This document shows, in pieces, positions 16,807-24,083 of a stretch of 64,000 bases of DNA. How positions within the stretch are numbered: position 1 is the stretch's first letter; every line of letters starts with the position of its first letter. This DNA is from DASZBX01 sp035943635. GTDB taxonomy: Bacteria; Actinomycetota; Actinomycetes; Streptomycetales; Catenulisporaceae. The notes under the pieces are model-generated. The model did no database searches. It was not told the origin of the DNA and saw only the letters and a program-made list of their open reading frames with translations. The translations under genes were made by a program, and so were the position numbers. Where the stretch lies: contig DASZBX010000109.1 of assembly GCA_035943635.1 (NCBI GenBank), positions 62,001 to 126,000 of the forward strand, written 5' to 3'.

Positions 16807-17806
16807 AGCTGGAGGCGTAGATGTAGGGCTTGACGCTGGCGTCGTTCATGTTGCTCTGGGTGATCGCGACCAGCGGGGTCAGGATGTTCGCGGTCACCGG
16901 CTTGCCGGTCAGGGCGTTGATCGCCTGGTCGACCGCGTCCTTGCCCTCCACGGCCGGGGCCTGGGCGATGGCCAGCTGGATGGTGCCGTTCTGCAGCATG
17001 GTCATCTGGGTCGGGTCGGCGTCGAAGGTGGCGACCTTGACCTTGCCGGACATCTTGGTGGCCTGGATCGCGGTGGCCGCGCCCTCGGCGGTCACCACGT
17101 TCGCCGCGAACACCCCGGCCAGGTCCGGGTTGCCGGCCACGTCGCCCTCGATGTCCGAGGTGGCCACCGAGGTCGAGTCGGTGTCGTCGTACTGGGTGCC
17201 GAGCAGTTTGATGTTCGGGTACTTGGTCTGCATCTCCTGCACGAAGCCCTGCACCCGGGCGTCGGTGGTGGAGGTGCCGGCCTTGACCGAGACCACCGCG
17301 ACCGTGCCCTTGCCGCCGATCAGGCCGGCCAGCTGGTCGGCCGCCAGCTGCCCGCCCTGGGCGTTGTTCGAGGTGATCCGGGAGACGCCGAGCGAGGAGT
17401 CGCCGGACGAGGTGTCCACGAACACGATCTTGGTCCCGCCGCTCTGCACCCGCTGCAGGTCGTTGTCCAGTGCGGTGGTGTCGGTCGGGGCGACCAGCAG
17501 GGCGTCCGGCTTGGTGGAGATGGCCGCGTCGATCAGCGGCTTCTGCTCCGGCACGGTGAAGTCGGCCGGGCCGGTCACGGTCAGGTTCACGCCGAGCGCC
17601 TTCGCCTCCTGCTGGGCGCCGCACTCCATCGTGACGTAGAAGTTGTCGCTCTTCGTGCCGACGATCAACTGGAGGTTCTTCGCGCCGCTCGCCGCCGCGC
17701 CGCCCTTGGCGGCGCTACTGCTGCTGGAACAGCCGACCGCGGCGGCGGCGACGAGGGAGAGGGCGACGGCGACGCTCAGCGCACGCGTCGAGGGGCCTCG
17801 GGACAT
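16799..17806 (-). CDS. Sugar ABC transporter substrate-binding lipoprotein
   Basis: A 335-residue periplasmic-binding-protein-fold lipoprotein of the ribose/galactose (RbsB, peripla_BP_4) class. The signal peptide ends in V-G-C with acceptor C26, followed by a Ser-rich linker. The ligand-binding core shows D-A-L-L-V-A-P-T-D-T-T-A, I-V-F-V-D-T-S-S-G, T-D-A-R-V-Q-G-F and V-A-T-F-D-A-D-P. Start fixed by GGAGG five bases before the ATG. It is the third gene of the operon ATPase-permease-binding protein, and delivers a monosaccharide or polyol; the exact sugar cannot be read. Confidence 0.9.
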   Translation of the reverse strand: MSRGPSTRALSVAVALSLVAAAAVGCSSSSSAAKGGAAASGAKNLQLIVGTKSDNFYVTMECGAQQEAKALGVNLTVTGPADFTVPEQKPLIDAAISTKPDALLVAPTDTTALDNDLQRVQSGGTKIVFVDTSSGDSSLGVSRITSNNAQGGQLAADQLAGLIGGKGTVAVVSVKAGTSTTDARVQGFVQEMQTKYPNIKLLGTQYDDTDSTSVATSDIEGDVAGNPDLAGVFAANVVTAEGAATAIQATKMSGKVKVATFDADPTQMTMLQNGTIQLAIAQAPAVEGKDAVDQAINALTGKPVTANILTPLVAITQSNMNDASVKPYIYASSCS

Positions 17807-17841
17807 GGAATCCTCCTGCACGTTGGGGTGGCGCCGGCTGC

Positions 17842-19080
17842 TCAGGACCGCTCCCGCAGCCGGCGGCGGAACTGGTCGAGGTACACCGCGGCACCGAGCA
17901 CGAGCCCGATCGCCACGTACTGCCAGTACTGGTTCACGGCGAGGATCACGAGGCCGGTGAGCAGCATCGCGGGAATGAAGACGCCGAGAACGGTGCCGAA
18001 CATGGAGCCGCGGCCACCGAACAGGCTGGCCCCGCCGAGCACGACCGCCGTGATCACGGTGAGGTTGTCGGTGGAGTGGCCGGAGATGGTGCTGGTGCCG
18101 AAGTAGGCCAGCGAGAGCAGCCCGGCGGCGCCGGACAGCAGGCCCTGCAGGGCGTAGACCTTGATCAGGTGCCGGTCCACCTTGATCCCGGCGCGCAGCG
18201 CGGCCTCCGGGTTGGAGCCGACCGCGTAGGTGTAGCGGCCGAACCCGGTGTAGGCCAGGATCAGGCCGAAGACCAGCGCGAGGGCGAAGCTGATCACGAC
18301 CAGCCACGGCACGCCGCCGATCGACCCGAGCCCGATCGTGCCGCTCAGCCGGGTCGGCACGGAGCGGATGTCGGAGCCGTTGGTGATCAGATAGCTGAAT
18401 CCCTCGGCGACCAGCAGCCCGGCCAGGGTGGTGATCAGCGGCGGCACCTTGGCCTTGGCGATCACGAACCCCTGCACCGTGCCGAACGCCGTGCCCACCG
18501 CGATCGCGATCAGCAGCCCGACCAGGATGACGCCCCAGCTCGCGTTCAGCCCGGCGCCGGGCTGGTGCTGGTAGTACTCCCCCGCCACGACCCCGGCCAG
18601 GACCAGCACCGAGCCGACGGACAGGTCGATGCCCGCGGTCAGGATCACGAACGTCTGCCCGATCGCCATGACCAGCAGCGGCGCGGCGTTCGCGGAGATG
18701 TTGCTCAGGTCGCTGGTGGTCAGGAACTTGCCCGGGGCCCGGATGGTGAAGAACGCCATGATCAGGATCAGCGCGATCCCGGTCCAGGCCTCGTTCGCCG
18801 AGACCAGTTTGCGCAGGGTGCCGGCCACGGTGGTCGGGCCGTCGTCCCAGTCGGCCGCGGCGGCCGCGCCGATCCCGGTGCCGATCTCCACCCCGCCGAG
18901 TCCGGCCGCGGCGGCGTTGCCCGCGCCGATGGCCGTGGCCGGGGCGGCCGGGGTCCCGTCGTCCGGCGCCGTCGAACTCCGCTCAGAGTTCTGACTCCGG
19001 TCGAGAAACCCTTCCTGCGCCTCGGGTTCCGCCCCAACACCCGACTGCGCCCGCGCTGAATCCGGGTTCTGCGAACTCAT
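17842..19080 (-). CDS. Sugar ABC transporter permease (RbsC-like)
   Basis: A 412-residue integral membrane permease of the BPD_transp_2 class used by ribose-type importers. The first 90 residues are a hydrophilic cytoplasmic extension, longer than in E. coli RbsC. About ten hydrophobic segments follow, including I-A-L-I-L-I-M-A-F-F, G-I-D-L-S-V-G-S-V-L-V-L-A-G near residue 170 and A-L-R-A-G-I-K-V near 300, the family's EAA-like ATPase contact. Its start overlaps the ATPase stop as ATGA, and the binding-protein gene follows 35 bases downstream. Confidence 0.92.
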   Translation of the reverse strand: MSSQNPDSARAQSGVGAEPEAQEGFLDRSQNSERSSTAPDDGTPAAPATAIGAGNAAAAGLGGVEIGTGIGAAAAADWDDGPTTVAGTLRKLVSANEAWTGIALILIMAFFTIRAPGKFLTTSDLSNISANAAPLLVMAIGQTFVILTAGIDLSVGSVLVLAGVVAGEYYQHQPGAGLNASWGVILVGLLIAIAVGTAFGTVQGFVIAKAKVPPLITTLAGLLVAEGFSYLITNGSDIRSVPTRLSGTIGLGSIGGVPWLVVISFALALVFGLILAYTGFGRYTYAVGSNPEAALRAGIKVDRHLIKVYALQGLLSGAAGLLSLAYFGTSTISGHSTDNLTVITAVVLGGASLFGGRGSMFGTVLGVFIPAMLLTGLVILAVNQYWQYVAIGLVLGAAVYLDQFRRRLRERS

Positions 19081-19841
19081 GATCCGTCCTTTCCGCCGCG
19101 CAGGGACAGCGCGCCGGTCATCGCGCCGACGAGTTCCTCCACGCCGACCTCGGCGGCCCGGTAGCTGGCCACCCGGCGGCCGAGCCGGAGCACCTCGATC
19201 CGGTCCGCGACCGCGAGTACCTCGGGCATGTTGTGGCTGATCAGGACGACCGCGATGCCGCGGTCGCGGACCCGTTTGACCGTGTCCAGCACCCGGGAGC
19301 GCTGCACCACGCCGAGCGCGGCGGTCGGCTCGTCCATGAACACGACCTTGCTGGCGTAGTAGACCGCGCGGGCGACGGCGACCGTCTGGCGCTGCCCGCC
19401 GGACAGGGTGCCGACGGGGGCCCGCACGTCCGGCAGCTGCACGCCGAGCTCGGCGAACACGGTCCGGGCCTGCTGCACCATCAGTTTGCGGTTGAGCACC
19501 TTGAGCCAGGGGATCCGGTACAGCTCCCGGCCCAGGTGCAGGTTGGCGGCCGCGTCCAGATCCGGGGCCAGGGCCAGGTCCTGGTAGACCGTCTCGATGC
19601 CCTCGCGCTGGGCCTCGAGCGGGCTGGCGAACTGCACCCGCCGGCCGGCCAGGGTGATCTGCCCGCCGTCCGGCCGGATCGCCCCGGACAACACCTTCAC
19701 CAGGGTGCTCTTGCCGGCCCCGTTGTCGCCGATCAGGGCGGTGACCTCGCCGATCGCCGCGCTGAAGTCGGCCCCGTCCAGTGCCTGGACGTGCCCGTAC
19801 CGCTTGGTGACACCGCTCGCTTCAAGACCTGGTTCTGCCAT
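19077..19841 (-). CDS. Sugar ABC transporter ATP-binding protein
   Basis: A 254-residue ATPase with Walker A G-D-N-G-A-G-K-S-T near residue 36, signature L-S-G-G-Q-R-Q near 146, Walker B V-V-F-M-D-E-P near 166 and switch His in L-I-S-H-N. It has one nucleotide-binding domain, whereas classical RbsA/MglA proteins carry two in tandem; single-domain versions of about 250-260 residues are common in actinomycetes and presumably work as a homodimer. First gene of the operon. Confidence 0.92.
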   Translation of the reverse strand: MAEPGLEASGVTKRYGHVQALDGADFSAAIGEVTALIGDNGAGKSTLVKVLSGAIRPDGGQITLAGRRVQFASPLEAQREGIETVYQDLALAPDLDAAANLHLGRELYRIPWLKVLNRKLMVQQARTVFAELGVQLPDVRAPVGTLSGGQRQTVAVARAVYYASKVVFMDEPTAALGVVQRSRVLDTVKRVRDRGIAVVLISHNMPEVLAVADRIEVLRLGRRVASYRAAEVGVEELVGAMTGALSLRGGKDGS

Positions 19842-19890
19842 GCCGCCTACCCGTCCGTCAGGTGAGTCCGGTCGAAACCGAGGATGGTAA

Positions 19891-19911
19891 CGTTCACACG
19901 TGGAGTGAACG
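19891..19911. promoter_or_regulatory. Candidate LacI operator for the sugar ABC operon
   Basis: A perfect inverted repeat CGTTCAC / GTGAACG with a seven-base spacer, 50 bases upstream of the ATPase start codon. It overlaps a TAACGTT that also occurs twice (20092 and 20118) just before the divergent LacI gene. The shape fits a LacI-family site; binding is inferred. Confidence 0.5.
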
Positions 19912-19947
19912 GCGGGTCTGACGAGTCGTCAAGACGTAGCGCCCCGA

Positions 19948-19980
19948 CATGTGATCAGAGTGTGATGCTTCTGATACATG
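19948..19980. promoter_or_regulatory. Inverted repeat in the ABC/LacI intergenic region
   Basis: CATGTGATCAGA (19948-19959) faces TCTGATACATG (19970-19980), complementary except for one unpaired C. It is followed by the unusually AT-rich 19982-20003 (contains GATATATAG). It may be a second regulator site or a promoter element. The rest of 19842-20130 holds no gene. Confidence 0.4.
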
Positions 19981-20117
19981 AGGTAAGATATATAGCTGCA
20001 TAACCGACATACGACTCATGCCGCCGACCGGCCGGGGTTTCGGCGGCCGCGCCGCAGGCCGACGCGATCCGGCCCGTTCCGCAACACCTGATAACGTTCG
20101 CAGCCCCGCCGGACTGC

Positions 20118-20136
20118 TAACGTTTCTGCAATGCAG
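20118..20136 (+). promoter_or_regulatory. Leaderless promoter and palindrome at the LacI start codon
   Basis: TAACGT (20118-20123) ends seven bases before the ATG at 20131, the spacing of a leaderless actinomycete promoter, and no ribosome site exists. The start codon sits inside the odd palindrome CTGCA-A-TGCAG (20126-20136), a possible self-repression site. Confidence 0.45.
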
Positions 20137-21156
20137 GTCAGGCAGAACCGCATCCCCACCATGCGGGACGTCGCCCGGGAGGCCGGCGTCAGCCTCATGA
20201 CGGTCTCGCGGGTGGTCAACGGCGAACCGGGAGTGCTGCCGGAGACCGCCGCGCGGGTCGCCCGGGCGATCCAGATGGTCGGCTACCAGCGCAACGACAT
20301 GGCGCGCCACCTCCGGCGCAACGCGTCGGGCACCCAGACGGTCGGCCTGGTCGTGGACGACCTGGCCAACCCGTTCTTCGCCGTGCTGGCCCGCGCGGTC
20401 GAGGACCAGGCCCGGCTGCGCGGCTACCTGGTGCTGATCGGCAGCTCCGGCGACGACCTGCACCGCGAGCAGGAGGTCGTGTCCGCGTTCAGCTCCCGGC
20501 GGGTGGACGGCATGATCCTGGTCCCGGTCAGCGGAAGCCACCGCTTCCTGCAGAACCAGATCGTCCAGGGCACCAAGGTGGTGTGCGTGGACCGCCCGGC
20601 CGAACGCCTGCCGGTGGACACCGTCGTGGTGGACAACCGCAACGGCGCCGTGCGCGGCACCGCCCACCTGCTCGCCCACGGCCACCGCCGGATCGGCTAC
20701 CTCGGCGACCGGCTGGAGATCTGGACCGCGCAGGAACGCTACGCAGGCTACTGCGACGCGCTCGCGGCGGCCGGCCTGGCCGCCGACCCGGGCCTGGTCC
20801 GGCACGGCCTGCGCACCCGCGCCGCGGCGTCGGTCGCGGCGGCCGAGCTGATGGCCCGGCCGGACCCGCCGACCGCGTTGTTCACCGGCAACGACCAGTG
20901 CTCGGTCGGCACCCTGGCCGGCCTCGGCGACGGGTACGGCCGGGTGGCCCTCGTCGGCTTCGACGACTTCGCCCTGTCCGACCGGCTGGTCCCGGCGGTG
21001 ACCGTGATCGCCCAGGACCCGTCCGCGCTCGGCGCGACCGCGGCGCAGCTGCTGTTCGCCCGGATCGACGGCGACACCTCCGCGCCGCGGGAGATGGTGC
21101 TCTCGACCAGGCTGGTCGAACGCGGCTCCGGGGAGATCCGGCTGGGCGCAGGCTGA
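20131..21156 (+). CDS. LacI family transcriptional regulator
   Basis: A 341-residue repressor. The N-terminal helix-turn-helix is T-M-R-D-V-A-R-E-A-G-V-S-L-M-T-V-S-R-V-V-N-G (residues 10-31), followed by the hinge R-H-L-R-R-N-A-S-G. The periplasmic-binding-protein-like effector domain has V-G-L-V-V-D-D-L-A-N-P-F-F and F-T-G-N-D-Q-C-S-V-G-T-L. It is divergent from the sugar ABC operon and is its likely repressor, released by the transported sugar. Translation probably begins without a leader. Confidence 0.92.
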   Translation: MQVRQNRIPTMRDVAREAGVSLMTVSRVVNGEPGVLPETAARVARAIQMVGYQRNDMARHLRRNASGTQTVGLVVDDLANPFFAVLARAVEDQARLRGYLVLIGSSGDDLHREQEVVSAFSSRRVDGMILVPVSGSHRFLQNQIVQGTKVVCVDRPAERLPVDTVVVDNRNGAVRGTAHLLAHGHRRIGYLGDRLEIWTAQERYAGYCDALAAAGLAADPGLVRHGLRTRAAASVAAAELMARPDPPTALFTGNDQCSVGTLAGLGDGYGRVALVGFDDFALSDRLVPAVTVIAQDPSALGATAAQLLFARIDGDTSAPREMVLSTRLVERGSGEIRLGAG

Positions 21157-21527
21157 CCCGGGGCCGGCGGGCGGGAGCGGCGTTCGGGACCGGCGTTCGG
21201 AACCGGTCCGGAAGCGGTCCGGAAGCGGTCTGAGGGTCACGCCGGAAGCGGGCCGCGTGGTCCGATGGGTTCGTGGTCGGAAGGGGAGAGAGTTGTGACG
21301 GCCAACCGTCGGGCGTCCGGCCGAGCCGGGCGCACCGATGGGGCGGTTCGCCGCCGCGCGGCGGACGGCCCGGATCCGGATCAGCGCCCGCCGCAGCGGA
21401 CGGACCCGGGTTCCGGGTCGGGCGCGACGCGACCGCCGGACCGGAGCATCGCGGGCGATCCGCAGCCGGCCCAGCACGCGAGCCCGGACGCGGGTCTCGG
21501 CTCGGGCGCGATCAGTCCGTTCTCCCC
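21157..21527. other. Gene-free stretch after LacI gene
   Basis: 371 bases. The start carries short direct repeats of GGTCCGGAAGC (near 21200-21225). The rest is GC-rich with an open but unconvincing plus-strand frame of Arg/Pro/Gly composition. No gene or clear terminator supported. Confidence 0.5.
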
Positions 21528-23003
21528 TTACGCCGCAACGGTATCCGGACCATACCCGGCATCCCCTCGCCCGAGGCCGGACAGGTAGCGCTCGATCTGG
21601 GCCAGCCCGGTCTTGCCGAGTTCCTCCTGCAGCAGCACGATCCGCAGTTCCGGGGCGGTGGTCGGGTCTCGGCGGCAGGCGGCCACGAAGGTCTGCACGA
21701 TCATGATCACCAGCTCCTCGCGGCGCAGCTCCACGATCCGGGCCAGGCCGGAGCCGACCAGCGGGATCGCCACCGGCTTGTACATCCCGTACGTCGCCAC
21801 GCTCGGCCAGAGCAGTTCCAGGCTCCTGCGCAGGTCCGCCGGGCCGGAGCGGGCGACCAGGTCGTTGCTCAGCCGGGAGTAGGCCGTGGCGAACACGCGG
21901 CGGCCGTCGACGGCCAGCGGGACGACCGTGCCGACCGGGTAGCGGGTGCGTTTGCCGCGCTGCTTGTCCCGGACGCTCTCCGTGCTGACCGGATCGACCT
22001 GGCGCAGGCCGCCGCGCAGCTTCTCGTCCAGGACCTTGACCTGGCCGCCGAACAGCCGCTCGACCAGCTGGCCCTGCACGCTCTTCGCGTTGATCACGAA
22101 GTCCTCGCCGGTCGCGGTGTCGAAGGTGTCGGTGAACCCGACCACCAGGTTCGCGTCCTTCTGCTCGAACAGGTCGCCGCGGACCAGCACGATCTCGGCC
22201 CGCAGGCCCGGCAGGGCGCAGCGCAGCAGCTCGTCCGCGTGCTCGGTGCGCAGCCACTCGCGCAGCTCGGCGAGCACCATCGCGGCGTCCCGGTCTGCGG
22301 GACGTTCGTCGGCCAGGCGTTCGGCCAGCGGCAGGGCCAGATCTATTCGGCCCAGCTCGCGGTGACGGCGGATCAGTTCCCGTTGCGCGGTCACCCGCAG
22401 GCCGGTCAGCCTCCGGCGCAGCGCGCCGGCGAAGTCCTCGGCCTCGGCCCGCGGACCGCTCCCCCGGGCCGGGTCCGGGTCTGCGGGCGCCTCGCCGGCT
22501 GCGATCGCGCCGTCCGCCTCCCCGCCGGACTCGGCCAGCGGGCGGCCGCGGAACAGCTCCAGGGCCTCGGTCAGCCGGCGCACCGCGTCCGCGGAGGGCG
22601 CGTGCAGGGCGCCGTTGACCAGGGCGGTGAAGCGCGCGCTGTCCAGTTCGTCCGGGCCCAGGGCCAGCCGGTAGGTCGTCTCCGGGCCGCCGGCCGTGGC
22701 CACCTGGTCGGTCTGCAGCAGCCGCCGGCCGGTGCCCGCCCCGGCCCGGTCCAGGGCGCGGCGCAGCTCCAGCACCCGCTTCTGCACCTCGTTGCGGTTG
22801 CGCTGCTCCTGGTGCGGCACGTCGAAGTCGCGCGCCCACACGTCCCGGTACAGCCGCCGGACCGCGACGGCCTGCCCCTCGGCCGCGACCAGCCGGGCCA
22901 GCAGCCTGCTGGTATAGGGCGCCAGCCGCACCGTCACGCCGCCGACTTCGAGCTTGATCGGGCCCAGATCCCGCACCCGCAGGCGAGCCTCAGAGGTCTC
23001 CAT
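21528..23003 (-). CDS. SARP-type winged helix / BTAD protein fused to a macro-like (DUF6430, ThsA-macro) domain
   Basis: A 491-residue fusion. Residues 7-115 resemble the OmpR-like winged helix of SARP regulators (L-G-P-I-K-L-E-V-G-G-V-T-V-R-L, then L-L-A-R-L-V-A-A-E-G). Residues 118-262 are helical, like the bacterial transcriptional activator domain, with a Gly/Pro/Ala linker at 155-190. Residues 268-480 match the DUF6430/ThsA-macro family: L-V-R-G-D-L-F, N-L-V-V-G-F-T-D-T-F-D-T, S-V-Q-G-Q-L, R-Y-P-V-G-T-V, A-Y-S-R-L-S-N-D-L and I-P-L-V-G-S-G-L-A-R-I. Macro folds bind or hydrolyse ADP-ribose-type ligands, and this variant is linked to anti-phage modules. It may sense a nucleotide through the macro part and act on DNA through the other. 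It lies 348 bases downstream of a TIR-like gene on the same strand. Confidence 0.8.
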   Translation of the reverse strand: METSEARLRVRDLGPIKLEVGGVTVRLAPYTSRLLARLVAAEGQAVAVRRLYRDVWARDFDVPHQEQRNRNEVQKRVLELRRALDRAGAGTGRRLLQTDQVATAGGPETTYRLALGPDELDSARFTALVNGALHAPSADAVRRLTEALELFRGRPLAESGGEADGAIAAGEAPADPDPARGSGPRAEAEDFAGALRRRLTGLRVTAQRELIRRHRELGRIDLALPLAERLADERPADRDAAMVLAELREWLRTEHADELLRCALPGLRAEIVLVRGDLFEQKDANLVVGFTDTFDTATGEDFVINAKSVQGQLVERLFGGQVKVLDEKLRGGLRQVDPVSTESVRDKQRGKRTRYPVGTVVPLAVDGRRVFATAYSRLSNDLVARSGPADLRRSLELLWPSVATYGMYKPVAIPLVGSGLARIVELRREELVIMIVQTFVAACRRDPTTAPELRIVLLQEELGKTGLAQIERYLSGLGRGDAGYGPDTVAA

Positions 23004-23351
23004 ATGCCATGCCCCACTTCGGGTGTCTGCGACAGCAGTCCGGCCCAGCTTAGCAAGGCGGCTCGGAGGCCATGGCGCGTTTGACCGGCACAGCTGCGCC
23101 CGGAACGGCCGCCACGGCCGAAACAGTGTCCATACTTGACAGTATGGATGTCGTGGCCTGCCCGGACGGAGCGGCCAGGTCCGGGCTGCTCGGGCAGGTC
23201 CGCCAGATGTCCGGTTCGAATCGTGCCCGCCGGCTGTTCACCGGCAACGCCCCGGTGGCCTACGGCAGGATCCCGGCAGTGCACGGGCAGGGCGCGGGGC
23301 CGCACAGGCTTCTGCCGCTGCCTGTACCGCCCCGCGCCCTGCCCGCCGCTC
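23004..23351. other. Spacer between TIR-like operon and SARP-macro gene
   Basis: 348 bases. It holds the palindrome at 23129-23148 and an open plus-strand frame (23072-23419) that runs into the end of the TIR-like gene and lacks a ribosome site; I do not call it. The spacer probably contains the SARP-macro promoter. Confidence 0.5.
23129..23148. promoter_or_regulatory. 20-bp palindrome TCCATAC-TTGACA-GTATGGA
   Basis: Perfect seven-base arms around TTGACA, which is itself a consensus -35 hexamer on the plus strand. It is 126 bases upstream of the SARP-macro start codon. A candidate operator, perhaps autoregulatory. No matching -10 box was found at normal spacing on the plus strand. Confidence 0.5.
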
Positions 23352-24083
23352 TCAGCGCTGGTACGCCTTCAGCGCGTGGAACGGGCCCGGGTCGAGCCAG
23401 TCCGAGCCGGTCTGGTTGACCCGGCAGCCGGCCAGGTCCAGCCGTTCGGCGATCTTCTTGACCGAGGCCACCGAGCCGTCGAACCGGATCACGTTGCGCC
23501 CGGCCAGATCGGCGATCGGCCGCAGCGCGCCCACCTCGACGATCACCGTGCGCTCGGGGTAGGCCATCAGGACCATGCCGAGCTCCAGCAGCACGTTGGG
23601 CCGGGCCTGGCCGGTGAGCCGGCCCTCGTACTCCTGGTCGCGGACCTGGAGCAGATCCGGGTGCAGCATCGCGACGTCGTCCGGGGTCAGCAGGACCAGG
23701 GCCGCCTGCGCCTGGGCCGGGGCGTTCACCACCACGTCGCCGAGGAACGGGACGGTGTGGCCGGTCGCCCGGACCAGTTCCTCCCACTCCAGCCCGCGCA
23801 GGCCCAAGCGGCCGAGCAGGCCGAACATCGCCTGCCGGACCTGTTCGTCGCGGCCGTGCACGACGAACACGCTGCGGGTCTTGTCGGCTCCGGCGGGTCC
23901 GGCGGCCGCGGGGCCCGCGGCCTGGTCCGAGCCCTCGTCGGCGCTCTCCTCGTCGAAGTCGTCGTCGCCGGGAGCCCAGCCGATCGGCGAGTGGGCGCCG
24001 AGGGTCTGGTTCCCGGAGTTGCCCTGGCTGATCATCGCGCCCTCGCCGTTCGCGGTGACGTTGCCGAAGCGCATGCTGTCCAT
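23352..24083 (-). CDS. TIR-like nucleotide-binding effector protein with N-terminal Gly/Asn motif
   Basis: A 243-residue protein. Residues 6-26 carry a Gly/Asn/Gln motif (F-G-N-V ... A-M-I-S-Q-G-N-x-G-N-Q) shared with the C-terminus of the upstream protein. Residues 30-69 are an acidic, Ala/Gly-rich linker. Residues 70-210 are the predicted nucleotide-binding TIR-like domain (PF10137 type): V-F-V-V-H-G-R-D-E, W-E-E-L-V near 94 (candidate catalytic Glu), A-L-V-L-L-T-P-D-D, A-R-P-N-V-L-L-E-L-G and V-I-R-F-D-G-S. Such domains act as NAD-degrading effectors in some bacterial immune systems. The start is the ATG at 24083, overlapping the upstream stop (TGATG), with AAAGGAG eleven bases before it. 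Third gene of the operon. Confidence 0.85.
   Translation of the reverse strand: MDSMRFGNVTANGEGAMISQGNSGNQTLGAHSPIGWAPGDDDFDEESADEGSDQAAGPAAAGPAGADKTRSVFVVHGRDEQVRQAMFGLLGRLGLRGLEWEELVRATGHTVPFLGDVVVNAPAQAQAALVLLTPDDVAMLHPDLLQVRDQEYEGRLTGQARPNVLLELGMVLMAYPERTVIVEVGALRPIADLAGRNVIRFDGSVASVKKIAERLDLAGCRVNQTGSDWLDPGPFHALKAYQR
24006..24068 (-). other. Shared 21-residue motif, effector copy
   Basis: Encodes residues 6-26 of the TIR-like protein. It aligns without gaps to residues 463-483 of the preceding protein (24137-24199). Ten of 21 positions are identical (G, V, G, A, S, Q, G, N, G, Q) and five more are conservative. Codons differ, so the similarity is held at protein level rather than by recent DNA duplication. 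Confidence 0.8.

Noticed and set aside
16799..18307. A 502-residue binding protein
   Set aside because: Upstream half overlaps the permease gene in another frame; the ATG at 17806 has a strong ribosome site and a lipoprotein signal.
21265..21588. Plus-strand 107-codon frame after the LacI gene
   Set aside because: Arg/Pro/Gly composition typical of an antisense GC-rich frame, runs into the opposing SARP-macro gene, no recognised domain.
23072..23419. Plus-strand small gene between the TIR-like and SARP-macro genes
   Set aside because: No ribosome site or homology, overlaps the end of the TIR-like gene and the palindrome; third-position bias is only moderate.
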